64,000 nt of DNA from Novosphingobium sp. RL4 (GTDB taxonomy: Bacteria > Pseudomonadota > Alphaproteobacteria > Sphingomonadales > Sphingomonadaceae). Positions 7,243 through 15,739 of the stretch are shown here, piece by piece (the stretch's first letter is position 1; each line of letters begins with the position of its first letter). Location of the stretch: the NCBI RefSeq assembly GCF_035658495.1, contig NZ_CP141944.1, positions 646,001 through 710,000 on the forward strand, in the 5' to 3' direction. Made by a program: the position numbers and the translations under genes. The notes under the pieces are model-generated. The model did no database searches. It was given only the letters and a program-made list of their open reading frames with translations, and was not told the origin of the DNA.

Positions 7243-8655
7243 TCAGCTGCTCTTGTTCCACTGGGCGATCTGGTTCTGCAGCATCGTCAGCGTCGATTTC
7301 GACACGCCGATGCGCGTTTCGGAGACGGTGAACTGCGTGGCGAGCCGGGCGCGCAGCTTTTCCTGCTGCTCGGCAAGGTCGGTCTTGTCCTCGGCGATCT
7401 GGGTGAGCTGCTTGGTATAGCGGCTGATCGAGCCGCCCAGCGAACCGCCGTCGGTGGTGGAACTGGCGGCGCGGTAGATCTTGTCGTAGCTGGCGTAGAC
7501 CCCGTAGAGCCCGTTGGTGAACATCGCCGCCACGCCTTCGGGATCGGCGGCGATGGTGGCGTTCAGGCGGTCGGTGTCGAGCGCGAAAGTGCCGTCGCGC
7601 TGGGTCTTGAGGCCCAGGTCCGCCAGCGTCTTCGCCATGCCGGTGGCGTTCGGCATGATCGTCGTCCCCGCAAAGCCCGAGAGCGCGCGCTTGAGCGCCC
7701 GCGCGCCGCTGTCCGCCGCAAGGTCGCCGCCGATCGCGGTGGCCGTGTTCAGCGCCGACATCACCTCGTTCAGCGCATCGGTCAGGTCCTGCATGGCGCC
7801 GGCGATGGAAGTGGTCGGATCGGCGAAACTGACCGTGGTGGGCGCGCCGATATTGGCGGCCTTCAATTGCAGTTTCACGCCGGGGATGGCGTCGGACACG
7901 GTGTTGGACTTCGCCGTCATCTGCAGCCCGTCGATCTTGAAGGCGGCATCCTTGGCGCTCGCCAGAAGCTGGCCGTTGGTGGAAGAGGGGTTCCAGGCCA
8001 GGTCGGAAAGGCCGGAGGTCGTCTCCAGCACGAAGCCGTTGGCCGCGCCTTCCTGTCCCTTGAGCACAAGCTGGGCGCCGTCCACGGTCTGGGCGACATA
8101 GGCGCTGACGCCGGAATTCGCGGCATTGATCGCCTTGGCCACGTCCGCCAGCGTCGCCCCGGCCGCGATCGTCAAGTCCACGGCGGCATGGGCGGTATCC
8201 GCGGTGAAGCCGCCGCCGGCCACGGTGCCGAAGCGCAAGGTCAGCGTGCCGGCGCCCACTGCCGCGGTCGATGCCGCGAAAGCCTTGCCGGCCAGTTGCT
8301 GCCCGCTCGCAAGCTGGGTCACTTCGAGCGAGTAGGTGCCCCTGGGGATCGCGCTGCCGGTCAGCGTGCCCGCGGCGACGGCGCTGTTGGCGACGGTAGG
8401 GCTGCGCGAAAGGTCTCCCGAGCGCACCAGCGTGCCCAGCGACGTGCTGAGCGAGAGCATCATCGACTTGATGTTCGATGCGGTGGAGATCTGCGTGGTC
8501 AGCTTGTCGGACCGCGCCGTCAGCCGGTCGCTGCGATTGGCGAACTGGGCCGCGGCGAGGTTGTTCGCCAGCGCCGCCATGTCCACGCCGCTGCCGCCGC
8601 CGAGCGCGGTCACCAGCGAGGACGTGGTCAGCGAAGTGGAAGTGGTCGTAGCCAT
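7243..8655 (-). CDS. fliD: flagellar filament cap protein FliD (HAP2)
   Basis: A 470-residue filament cap protein, exported by the flagellar apparatus and needed for flagellin assembly at the tip. The N-terminus carries the family signature LVTALGGGSGVDMAALANNLAAAQF. A polar, Ala/Thr-rich central domain and a C-terminal coiled-coil region (RYTKQLTQIAEDKTDLAEQQEKLRARL) complete the D0-D1 organisation. There is no Shine-Dalgarno sequence before the ATG. A sigma-28-like element ends only 7 bp upstream, so the mRNA may be leaderless. It follows flhB by 44 bp and precedes fliS by one base. Confidence 0.93.
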   Translation of the reverse strand: MATTTSTSLTTSSLVTALGGGSGVDMAALANNLAAAQFANRSDRLTARSDKLTTQISTASNIKSMMLSLSTSLGTLVRSGDLSRSPTVANSAVAAGTLTGSAIPRGTYSLEVTQLASGQQLAGKAFAASTAAVGAGTLTLRFGTVAGGGFTADTAHAAVDLTIAAGATLADVAKAINAANSGVSAYVAQTVDGAQLVLKGQEGAANGFVLETTSGLSDLAWNPSSTNGQLLASAKDAAFKIDGLQMTAKSNTVSDAIPGVKLQLKAANIGAPTTVSFADPTTSIAGAMQDLTDALNEVMSALNTATAIGGDLAADSGARALKRALSGFAGTTIMPNATGMAKTLADLGLKTQRDGTFALDTDRLNATIAADPEGVAAMFTNGLYGVYASYDKIYRAASSTTDGGSLGGSISRYTKQLTQIAEDKTDLAEQQEKLRARLATQFTVSETRIGVSKSTLTMLQNQIAQWNKSS

Positions 8656-8662
8656 GGGTGGG

Positions 8663-8689
8663 AGAACGGCGGCCCTGGAAATTTGTTAA
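8663..8689 (-). promoter_or_regulatory. candidate sigma-28-like promoter of fliD-fliS
   Basis: On the minus strand, TTAACAAA (8689-8682), exactly 11 bases, then GCCGTTCT (8670-8663). The -10-like octamer differs by one base from the fliC element GCCGGTCT, and the spacing is identical in both. The start of transcription would fall at about the fliD ATG (8655). This implies a separate fliDS transcript inside the operon. Confidence 0.4.
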
Positions 8690-8699
8690 GGAATATTTT

Positions 8700-9836
8700 T
8701 CAGTCCTGCTTCGGATCGAGCCGCCCTTCGGCATCGAAGCGCACCGTCACCGGCACCGAGACGTCCGGCGCATGGCGGTGCTCGCCCCGCTTCACCGCCA
8801 GCACGAAGGCCAGGATCGCGGCGACGGCGACATAGTGGTCCTCGCGGATCATCTGCTTCTCGCGCGTGGTGAAGTAGACCGAGCGGGCAAGCGCCGGGTA
8901 GCTGAGCACGGGCACGGCAAACTCGGGCGCCATTTCGCGCATGGCCAGCGCCCGCTCGTCGCGGCCCTTGGCGATGACGACGGGCGCGGGCGCCTTCGCC
9001 GGATCGTAGGCAAGCGCCACCGCGAAATGCGAAGGGTTGGTGACGATGAACTGCGCCTCCTTCATCGCCGGCACCAGCCCGCCCATGGCGATCTTGCGCT
9101 GGCGTTCGCGGATCGCGCCTTTCTTCTCGGGCGAGCCTTCGCTTTCCTTGGCTTCATCGCGCACTTCCTGAAGCGTCATCTTCAGGCGCAGCATTCGCCG
9201 CACGAGTTGCACCGGCAGGTCCACCAGGGCGATCACGAAAAGGCCGGCCGAAAGCCACAGCAGCAACTGGACCAGCGCGTCCCAGGCATAGGCCAGTTCC
9301 CCGAACAGGTTGCCGCGCCCCAGCCGCGCGAAGGTTTCCAGCCGCGCGTCCGCCCATGTCCAGGCGATCGTGCCCAGCAGGGCGACCTTGGCGATTCCCT
9401 TGGCCATCTCGATCAGCCCGGTCGGCCCGAACATGCGCTTGAGGCCGGACATCGGGTTTATGCGCGAGCCCTTGGGCGCGAGGTTGCCGCCCAGCCAGCG
9501 TCCCTCGCCGAAGCCGAGCTGCGAGCCGAGCGAGGCGAGGATCACCGCCGCGCCCAGCACGAGGATCGGCGGCAGCATCGCGGCAAGCGCGCCCAGCAGG
9601 AACCGGCCGGGGGTGAAGTCGTCAAGCGCGGCCTTGTTCCACGTGAAGCCGGCACGCAGCACGCCTGCCAGCAGGTCCAGTATCCACGGCCCCGCCACCA
9701 TGAGCCAGACCGCGCCGATCGCCACGGAGGCGGCGGTCGCCAGTTCGCGGGAACGGATGACATCGCCCTGTTTCGCCGCCTCGCGCTTGCGCTTTTCCGA
9801 AGGGGCGAAGCTCTTTTCGCCTTCCTGCTCGCTCAT
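8700..9836 (-). CDS. flhB: flagellar type III export switch protein FlhB
   Basis: A 378-residue inner-membrane component of the flagellar export gate that switches export from hook/rod to filament substrates. The N-terminus (EKRKREAAKQGDVIRSRELATA) is the family signature. Four membrane helices span about 32-210 and a cytosolic domain follows. The self-cleavage motif reads Asn267-Pro-Ser-His270 instead of the usual NPTH. Asn and Pro, the residues cleaved between, are kept. The start overlaps the fliR stop (ATGA). It is the last gene of the core export operon before fliD. Confidence 0.95.
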   Translation of the reverse strand: MSEQEGEKSFAPSEKRKREAAKQGDVIRSRELATAASVAIGAVWLMVAGPWILDLLAGVLRAGFTWNKAALDDFTPGRFLLGALAAMLPPILVLGAAVILASLGSQLGFGEGRWLGGNLAPKGSRINPMSGLKRMFGPTGLIEMAKGIAKVALLGTIAWTWADARLETFARLGRGNLFGELAYAWDALVQLLLWLSAGLFVIALVDLPVQLVRRMLRLKMTLQEVRDEAKESEGSPEKKGAIRERQRKIAMGGLVPAMKEAQFIVTNPSHFAVALAYDPAKAPAPVVIAKGRDERALAMREMAPEFAVPVLSYPALARSVYFTTREKQMIREDHYVAVAAILAFVLAVKRGEHRHAPDVSVPVTVRFDAEGRLDPKQD

Positions 9837-10615
9837 GGCGCAAGCAGCTGCGCGGTCTGCGCGATGGCATCGGCCGAAAGGCGGACCACGAGGTCCGTCA
9901 GCACCGGCGCGCCCACCAGCAGCGCGGCGATCCCGCCCAGCACGCCGGCCGGAAGCCCGAGCGAGAACAGGTTGAGCGAGGGGGCCGAGCGGCCGAGAAC
10001 CCCGGTCACGATCTGCACCACCAGCAGGATCAGGCAGGCGGGCAGGGCGATGGTCACGGCGGTGGCGAACATGTGCGCGGCGAACCGGCCGATCAGCGCG
10101 AAACGGGCGGCGCCCAGCCAGGTCTGGCCCGGCGGCAGCGCGCGGTAGCTGTCCACGATCAGCGCGAACCATTGCAGGTGGGCGCCCAGCGCAAGGAACA
10201 CCAGCGAGAGCACGACGGCGAAATATTGCCCCAGCGCGGGCGACTGCGCACCGGAATTGGGATCGACGGCGGTGGCCACGTTCATGCCCATCGAACCGCC
10301 GATCAGCTCGGCGGCAAGGATCGGTGCGGCGAAGGACAGTTGCAGCACGAAGCCGAGCGAGAGCCCGACCAGGATCTCCCCCATGACGGCAAGCATCCCC
10401 GCCACCGAAAGCAGCACCGGCGGCGGCATCACCGGGGTCCAGGCGCAGACCAGCACGGCAATGGCCCCGGCGCCGATCACCCGCACTTGCGGCGGCACCC
10501 CGGCGATACCGAACAGCGGCGCGGCAACCAGCGCCGCGCCGATCCGCGTCATCACGAAGACGAGCCGCCAGAATTCGGCCTCCAGCGCGCCGAAGCCGAA
10601 ATCGAGCTGGATCAC
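9833..10615 (-). CDS. fliR: flagellar export gate protein FliR
   Basis: A 260-residue polytopic membrane protein of the FliPQR export gate. Hydrophobic segments run along the whole length, including the conserved GxxMGMNVATAVDP region (ELIGGSMGMNVATAVDPNSG). Length matches the family. The start is a GTG overlapping the fliQ stop by four bases (GTGA), and its own stop overlaps the flhB ATG in the same way, so fliQ-fliR-flhB are translationally coupled. Confidence 0.95.
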   Translation of the reverse strand: MIQLDFGFGALEAEFWRLVFVMTRIGAALVAAPLFGIAGVPPQVRVIGAGAIAVLVCAWTPVMPPPVLLSVAGMLAVMGEILVGLSLGFVLQLSFAAPILAAELIGGSMGMNVATAVDPNSGAQSPALGQYFAVVLSLVFLALGAHLQWFALIVDSYRALPPGQTWLGAARFALIGRFAAHMFATAVTIALPACLILLVVQIVTGVLGRSAPSLNLFSLGLPAGVLGGIAALLVGAPVLTDLVVRLSADAIAQTAQLLAP

Positions 10616-10902
10616 CGCGCCACCTGCTCGGCCTGCCCGGTGCGGGCGATCTGGGCGAAGACTTCCTGTGCGAACTCGCCCACCAGCGTCATCATCGATC
10701 CGCCGAAGATCACCAGCACCACGGCGGTAATCGCCAGCTTGGGCACGAAAGTCAGCGTCTGCTCGTTCACGGATGTCGCCGCCTGCACCACGCCGACCGC
10801 AAGGCCCACCGCAAGCGAGGCGATCAGCACCGGCGCGGCGACGAGCGCGGTCACCCAGAGCATCCGGTCGGCCAGCGCAAGCAGGGCGGTGATGTCCTCC
10901 AC
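10612..10902 (-). CDS. fliQ: flagellar export gate protein FliQ
   Basis: A 96-residue protein with two membrane helices (about 16-40 and 53-77) joined by the conserved loop AATSVNEQTLTFVPK, which is diagnostic of FliQ. Four copies form part of the FliPQR export gate in the basal body. The GTG start lies 9 bp after the fliP stop. Its stop overlaps the fliR GTG start. Confidence 0.95.
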   Translation of the reverse strand: MEDITALLALADRMLWVTALVAAPVLIASLAVGLAVGVVQAATSVNEQTLTFVPKLAITAVVLVIFGGSMMTLVGEFAQEVFAQIARTGQAEQVAR

Positions 10903-10911
10903 GGGCGAAAC

Positions 10912-11685
10912 CTAGCCGAAGCTCGCCGCCAGCGAGCCCATCAGCAGGGCCCAGCCGTCCACCATGACGAACAGCAGCAGCTTGAACGGCAGCGAGACCA
11001 CCATCGGGCTCATCATCATCATGCCCAGGCTCATCAGCACCGAGGACACCACCAGGTCGATCACGAGAAACGGCAGGAACAGCATGAAGCCGATCTGGAA
11101 CGCGGTCTTCAGCTCGCTCGTCACGAAGGCGGGCAGCAGGATCGAGAAGGGCACGTCCACGGTGTTCGTGAACGGAGGGGCATTGGCCATGTCCGCGAAC
11201 ATCGTAAGGTCGCGTTCGCGGGTCTGGCGGATCATGAAGGCGTGGAATTCGCGCCCGCCGGCCGAAATTCCCTGCTCGGCATTGATGCGGCCCGCCGCAT
11301 AGGGCGCCACCGCATTGGCGTTCACCCGTTCGAGCGTGGGCGCCATCACGAAAAGCGAGAGGAACAGCGCCAGCCCGATCAGCACCTGGTTGGGCGGAGA
11401 CTGCTGGAGCCCGAGCGCCTGCCGCAGGATCGCCAGCACCACCAGGATGCGCGTGAAGCTGGTCATCATCAGGATCAGGCTGGGCAGGATCGTCAGCAGC
11501 CCCATGACCAGCAGGAGCTGCAGCGACATGCTGAGACCCGGACCGCCGGCGCCGCTGCCGCCGAGCGAGCCCAGCGCCCGGTCGAGCGCGCCGGGGATCG
11601 CGGCCTGCGCGCGGCTCGCCGTGGGTATCAGCGCGGCGGGCAGGGCGAACGCGAAGAGGAGGCAGGAAGCGGGCGCGCGCTTCAT
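10912..11685 (-). CDS. fliP: flagellar export gate protein FliP
   Basis: A 257-residue FliP, the pentameric core of the export pore. It has a cleavable signal peptide (about 1-28, ending ASRAQA), as in other FliP proteins. Four membrane helices follow, with conserved blocks LTILPSLILMMTSFTRI, APPNQ-like SPPNQVLIGLALFLS and the C-terminal SLGMMMMSPMVVSLPFKL. The ATG overlaps the fliO stop (ATGA). Confidence 0.96.
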   Translation of the reverse strand: MKRAPASCLLFAFALPAALIPTASRAQAAIPGALDRALGSLGGSGAGGPGLSMSLQLLLVMGLLTILPSLILMMTSFTRILVVLAILRQALGLQQSPPNQVLIGLALFLSLFVMAPTLERVNANAVAPYAAGRINAEQGISAGGREFHAFMIRQTRERDLTMFADMANAPPFTNTVDVPFSILLPAFVTSELKTAFQIGFMLFLPFLVIDLVVSSVLMSLGMMMMSPMVVSLPFKLLLFVMVDGWALLMGSLAASFG

Positions 11686-11978
11686 GGCTCGGGCGTCCTT
11701 GCGGCCATGAGCGCATCGAAATCCGGGCGCGCGGGCGCTTCGGCAAGGCGGGTCAGGCCGTGTCGGGTCGCGGCGACGAGGATCTCGCGGTCGTGGAAGG
11801 CGATCACGGCAAGGCGCTGGGTGGGCGAAAGCATCATGGTTTCCACCACGCGCAGCGAACGGGTGCCCGCGTTCAGCCCGGCGCGTTCCTGCATCCGCCG
11901 CGCCAGCAGCAGGCAGCCCCATGCCAGCAGGCCGATCAGCGGCAGCAGCACGATCAGCTTGAGCACATACCAGAGCAT
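11682..11978 (-). CDS. fliO: flagellar assembly protein FliO
   Basis: A 98-residue FliO. A single N-terminal membrane helix (about 5-26) is followed by a small basic cytosolic domain with the typical LRVVETMMLSPTQRLAVI strand pattern. FliO helps FliP pentamers assemble and is the least conserved gate component; the call rests on this pattern plus its place between fliN and fliP. Its ATG overlaps the fliN stop (TGATG). Confidence 0.87.
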   Translation of the reverse strand: MLWYVLKLIVLLPLIGLLAWGCLLLARRMQERAGLNAGTRSLRVVETMMLSPTQRLAVIAFHDREILVAATRHGLTRLAEAPARPDFDALMAARTPEP

Positions 11979-12301
11979 CAGGACTGGCCTTCCTCGCCAT
12001 CGGGCAGGGCGGGGGAAAGCGCGTCGTCAGCCGCCCCGCCCCCCGCTTCCGCTTCCTGCCCGACGATCTCGACGATCCTGAGACCGAAGCGGCCGTTGTG
12101 CGAAACCACCTCGCCGCGCGCGATGGGCTTGCCGTTGACCAGCACGTCGAGCAGTTCGTCGGTCAGCCGGTCAAGCACGACGACGCTTTCCGGGCCGAGC
12201 GCGAGCACGTCCTTCAGCTTCATCTGGGTGCGGCCCAGTTCCACGGTCAGGCGCACGTCGACATCGCGCAGGAAGTCGAGGCCGCGGGGATGGATGTTCA
12301 T
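11978..12301 (-). CDS. fliN: flagellar motor switch protein FliN
   Basis: A 107-residue FliN, C-ring component. The SpoA/FliN core is clear at about 8-82: LRDVDVRLTVELGRTQM, LALGPESVVVLDRL, VLVNGKPIARGEVV and GRFGLRIVEIV. An acidic, disordered C-terminal tail of about 25 residues follows. It lies between fliM and fliO, overlapping fliO by one base. Confidence 0.95.
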   Translation of the reverse strand: MNIHPRGLDFLRDVDVRLTVELGRTQMKLKDVLALGPESVVVLDRLTDELLDVLVNGKPIARGEVVSHNGRFGLRIVEIVGQEAEAGGGAADDALSPALPDGEEGQS

Positions 12302-12321
12302 CGGGCTGGGATGTCCTTCTG

Positions 12322-13218
12322 TCAGAACGCGTGCGTGATCTGGACCGCGACGCGGTCGTCGAGTTCGCCGATGGTGCCGCTGGCAAGGGTGCGGCCGCCG
12401 ACTTGCAGGGGGACGCTGCGCGCCACCGCCACCGGCAGCACGTCGCCGGTGCGCAGCGCGGAAAGACGGGCCATGGAGAGGCGCATGTCGACCAGCACCG
12501 CGGTCACTTCCAGCGGCATCGAGGCGAAGGGTTCGTCGGTCGGCTCGGGCGCGGCGAAGCGGCGCGGCCCGCCTTTCGCCTCCCTGCGCGGCGCCGCCAC
12601 CGCTTCCGCCAGCGTCGCCACGGGAATGGCGAGCAGCAGCGACCAGGGCGGCATTTCCGGCTCCTCGATATCGAGCGAAAGGGTGAGCAGGTCGGCGCCG
12701 GGCGCGAAGGGATCGAGCTGGCGCAGGCTGGTGTCGCGGCGCAGCGGGCGCACGCGGTGATCGTCCCGAGCCCCGAAGGCAAAAGTCAGCGCCTCGGCCA
12801 CGCAGCTTTCGATATGGGCGAGCAGCAGTTCGGCGGACAGCGGAAAACTCTCGGGCAGCGGCGCGGGCACTTCGCCGGGGCCGCCGAAAGCCCGGTCGAC
12901 GAGGCGGAATACCGGGGCGGCCTCGAACGTCGCCAGCAGCGGAAGCGCGGCGGGGCCGAGCACCATCAGCGTATGCGCGGCCAGCCCCTCGATCTCGCCC
13001 TGGAGGGAGGAAAGCGTGGCGTCCATCGGCATCCCCGCGCGCACGATAGGCGCATCGGTGCCTGACAGCCTGGCCAGGCCGATGGCCAGTGCGCGGGTGA
13101 GACGCTCGCCGATCAGGACCAGCGCGGGCACCAGTTCGGCCAGCGCCGGGCCGGATGCCACCAGCTCGCCGCTGTGCCGCGCTGTGGTGCGTTTAGGTGT
13201 CGTTCTGCCCCCTGTCAC
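12322..13218 (-). CDS. fliM: flagellar motor switch protein FliM, N-terminally short
   Basis: About 298 residues. The middle CheC-like domain (FRLVDRAFGGPGEVP carries the FGG.G FliG-contact loop) and the C-terminal SpoA domain (LRTGDVLPV ... GTIGELDDRVAVQI) identify FliM. The usual N-terminal CheY-P-binding peptide (L-S-Q-x-E-I-D-A-L-L) is absent with any start. I chose the GTG at 13218, which follows a GAGGG site 8 bp after the fliL stop. A TTG at 13272 would overlap fliL by 47 bp and add only Ser/Ala/Thr-rich residues. The start is uncertain. Confidence 0.87.
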   Translation of the reverse strand: MTGGRTTPKRTTARHSGELVASGPALAELVPALVLIGERLTRALAIGLARLSGTDAPIVRAGMPMDATLSSLQGEIEGLAAHTLMVLGPAALPLLATFEAAPVFRLVDRAFGGPGEVPAPLPESFPLSAELLLAHIESCVAEALTFAFGARDDHRVRPLRRDTSLRQLDPFAPGADLLTLSLDIEEPEMPPWSLLLAIPVATLAEAVAAPRREAKGGPRRFAAPEPTDEPFASMPLEVTAVLVDMRLSMARLSALRTGDVLPVAVARSVPLQVGGRTLASGTIGELDDRVAVQITHAF

Positions 13219-13225
13219 CGCGCCC

Positions 13226-13813
13226 TCACTGGATGATGAAGGTGCGGAAGTAGACGCCGTCGATGCCGCCAAAACCTTCCTTTTGAATCAATACGTTGTT
13301 TATGGCGGCCGTCATCCGTTTCTCCAGCCGGTCCTTGCCGGGGAGGGTGTAGACGTCATCCTCGGGCGTATCGGCGAGGATCTCCAGCAGGGCGGATCGG
13401 ATCGCCAGTTCATGCTTCTTGAGCCACATCAGCACGCGCCCGTCACGCCGGGTCGAGCAGGCCAGGCTGAGCTGCACGAGCGCATCCGAATCCTTGAGAT
13501 TCGAGGTGAAATCGTCGGAAAACGTGAAGTAGGCGGTGCGATAGGGATCGCCGCCATCGCCTTCCACTTCGGGCACGGCGGCGCCTTCTCCCTCGCCCTC
13601 GGCCTTGGGCATATAGGGGTCATCCTCGCCCTTGCGGATCAGCTTGGGCTGGTTGTCCTCGCGATTTTCCGCATGATTTCCGCCGATTATGCCGGACATC
13701 ACAAGCGCGAGAACCCCGCCTCCCCCCACCACCAGCATGGCGAGCGCCACGAGAATGAGCCCAAGCTTGCCCTTCTTCGCGGCCGGCGCGTCCTGTGCTG
13801 CCTTCTCGTTCAC
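13226..13813 (-). CDS. fliL: flagellar basal body-associated protein FliL
   Basis: A 195-residue bitopic inner-membrane protein. A Lys-rich cytosolic start precedes one membrane helix (about 18-44), a long acidic periplasmic linker (about 46-90), then the FliL domain with the conserved YFTFSDDFTSNL, LSLACSTRRD and C-terminal GGIDGVYFRTFIIQ blocks. FliL surrounds stator units and supports torque. The start is GTG. It lies between fliK (24-bp gap) and fliM. Confidence 0.92.
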   Translation of the reverse strand: MNEKAAQDAPAAKKGKLGLILVALAMLVVGGGGVLALVMSGIIGGNHAENREDNQPKLIRKGEDDPYMPKAEGEGEGAAVPEVEGDGGDPYRTAYFTFSDDFTSNLKDSDALVQLSLACSTRRDGRVLMWLKKHELAIRSALLEILADTPEDDVYTLPGKDRLEKRMTAAINNVLIQKEGFGGIDGVYFRTFIIQ

Positions 13814-13837
13814 GCGTTATCCCCCCGTTCGGCCGGA

Positions 13838-15307
13838 TCAGGCATAAATTCCGCCGCGTCCGCCATCGTCGCTCCGCTGTTCCGGCGCTTCGCCCGGCCG
13901 CTGTTCGTGGTGAGCGCCATGCCTGCGGGACTGCTCCTGCCCCGCGCGGGCATCGGCGGCCGAAGCCTGTTGGCGCTGGTCCGGGGTCTGTCCGCCGGAA
14001 CCGCCTGCAAATGCCGGGTTTTGCGGGGCGTTCTGGGCTGTCTGCTGTCCGGTGTCGCGTGGCGGGTCGCCGGTCTGCCCGCTCGCAAGGGTTGCCGCGA
14101 CGGCGGCCTGAACCGAGCCGGTGAAGCCCGCCGAGGCGCTTGCCATGGTCACCGACAGCCCGCGATCCTCGTGCCGGAATTCCAGCGATACCGCGCCGAA
14201 CTGCGCATGGCTGAGCGCGGCGCGGACACGCTGTGGATCGGCGGCCTCGCGCGCTTGCGCCAGTCTGCCGACGAGCGCGGCGAAGTCCTGCGGACCTTCC
14301 GCGACAGGGGCGGCGGAGGCGGTGCGCGGACTGCCGGTATCGGCGGAAGGAACGGTGCCGGTGCCAGTGACGGTGATTGCGAGCGGTGCCGGAAACTGCT
14401 CCCGAGAAAGCGAGGTCGCCCCGGTTTTCGGCACTTCCACCGCCGATTCCATGTCCGCTTCGGCAGGTTGCCGGGTTGAGGAAGCAAGAGGCGGTTCGGG
14501 ATCGGTCGCCGAAGCGATGGCGTTCGGGGGACCGGGCATCGCAGCGGAGGGCGAGGTGGGCGCCTCGGTCACGGCGGCGGCGGGCGGCACAGGGCTCGCG
14601 ATCTTCGGCGCCTGTCCCTGCACCCGGCCGAGCAGCGTGGTGCTGACCGGGAAAGGCTGCGCCGGCGGCGGAGCATCGCCGCTGTCGGCCTCGCCTGCCG
14701 TGATGGCGATCAGCCGGAACTGCGCGGCGTCGGCGGCTGGCGTGGATAGGGCGGCGGCCAGTCCCTTCGCGGCAGCAGGTGCGGGCTGTGCCGCTGCCGG
14801 AACCATGGCCGATGCCGCGGGATGCTGCGGCGCAATCGGCGCGGCACCGTCCTTGGGCGTCCTGCTCGCCGTGATGGGGATCGCGGGGATCGCGGCAGCC
14901 GTGAAAGCTGCGATCGGGAGGATGACGGGAAGCATGGCAGCGGCGGCTCCGCCTGTGTCCGGAAGCGGCGCGGCCAGCGGTTCGGGCATGTCGCTTGCCG
15001 GTGCTTCGGCCGGATCCGGAAGGGCGGAGGCGGGCTCCATCGCTTCCGGCAGGATCTTGCCGGGTCGCTTGCCGATCTTGCCGTCTGCGGCGGCCGCGAG
15101 GGCGAGGTCCGGCACGTCCGCCCCGGCAGGCGCGGCGGCATCTTCGGTCGCCCCGAGAACCTCGGAGAACTGGCGGTTTTCAGGAGCCTTTGCCAGGGCT
15201 CCGGCCGCTCCCGGTGCCACCGTGGATGGCGATGCCGGGGCGGCTGCAGGGGCCGGGGCGGAGAACTGGATCATGCGTTGCGGGGTCCTCGTGTCGAGCA
15301 TGAACAT
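13838..15307 (-). CDS. fliK: flagellar hook-length control protein FliK
   Basis: A 489-residue Ala/Pro-rich, low-complexity protein, as expected for the exported molecular ruler FliK. The recognisable part is the C-terminal hook-length domain at about 350-415 (RVRAALSHAQFGAVSLEFRHE ... GLSVTMASASAGFTGSVQAAV), which signals FlhB to switch specificity. A His/Arg/Gln-rich tail follows. The ATG at 15307 has only a weak ribosome site; in-frame ATGs at 15301 and 15274 are alternatives. It starts 2 bp after the fliJ stop. Confidence 0.87.
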   Translation of the reverse strand: MFMLDTRTPQRMIQFSAPAPAAAPASPSTVAPGAAGALAKAPENRQFSEVLGATEDAAAPAGADVPDLALAAAADGKIGKRPGKILPEAMEPASALPDPAEAPASDMPEPLAAPLPDTGGAAAAMLPVILPIAAFTAAAIPAIPITASRTPKDGAAPIAPQHPAASAMVPAAAQPAPAAAKGLAAALSTPAADAAQFRLIAITAGEADSGDAPPPAQPFPVSTTLLGRVQGQAPKIASPVPPAAAVTEAPTSPSAAMPGPPNAIASATDPEPPLASSTRQPAEADMESAVEVPKTGATSLSREQFPAPLAITVTGTGTVPSADTGSPRTASAAPVAEGPQDFAALVGRLAQAREAADPQRVRAALSHAQFGAVSLEFRHEDRGLSVTMASASAGFTGSVQAAVAATLASGQTGDPPRDTGQQTAQNAPQNPAFAGGSGGQTPDQRQQASAADARAGQEQSRRHGAHHEQRPGEAPEQRSDDGGRGGIYA

Positions 15308-15309
15308 CT

Positions 15310-15735
15310 CTATTCAAGACCCGTGCCAGTCGCCTTCCGGCCGGCCAGAACGGGAGTCTCTCCGCCCTTGGCGATCGTGCGTTCCTGCAGGGCGGCGCGT
15401 TCCTCGATGGCGGCGCGGCGGCGTTCGGCCTCGGCAAGAAGCTGTTGCTTGGCATCGGCGATAGACCGGGCGCGCAGGGCGTCGCCGTCAGTGGAGCGCG
15501 AGATCGCCTGCAAGCCGCTGACGAAGCGCCCGACCTGATGCAGGGCCGCGCCGTCCGCCATTTCGCGGCGGCTGCCGTAATCGTTCGCCATCTGCCGGGT
15601 GCGGTCGGCAAGGTCGCGCAGTTTCGACAGCGTGCTTTCCGCATGCGCCGCCTCGATCGCGGCAGACTGCCTGGCGATGGCGCGGATTCTTTCGAGCCTG
15701 CGCAGCCGAAGCAATCGCTTGCGCTCTTCCTGCAC
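15310..15735 (-). CDS. fliJ: flagellar export protein FliJ
   Basis: A protein of about 141 residues, almost entirely charged coiled coil (RKRLLRLRRLERIRAIARQ near the start, AEAERRRAAIEERAALQER near the end). Size, coiled-coil character and position immediately after fliI identify FliJ, the central stalk of the FliHIJ ATPase complex. Sequence alone would be weak. I chose GTG 15735, 5 bp after the fliI stop. A TTG at 15783 would overlap fliI by 44 bp. There is no good ribosome site, so coupling to fliI is likely. Confidence 0.8.
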   Translation of the reverse strand: MQEERKRLLRLRRLERIRAIARQSAAIEAAHAESTLSKLRDLADRTRQMANDYGSRREMADGAALHQVGRFVSGLQAISRSTDGDALRARSIADAKQQLLAEAERRRAAIEERAALQERTIAKGGETPVLAGRKATGTGLE

Positions 15736-15739
15736 CGGA

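Noticed and set aside
13219..13272. A TTG start for fliM at 13272.
   Set aside because: It overlaps fliL by 47 bp and adds non-conserved Ser/Ala/Thr residues; GTG 13218 after GAGGG is preferred.
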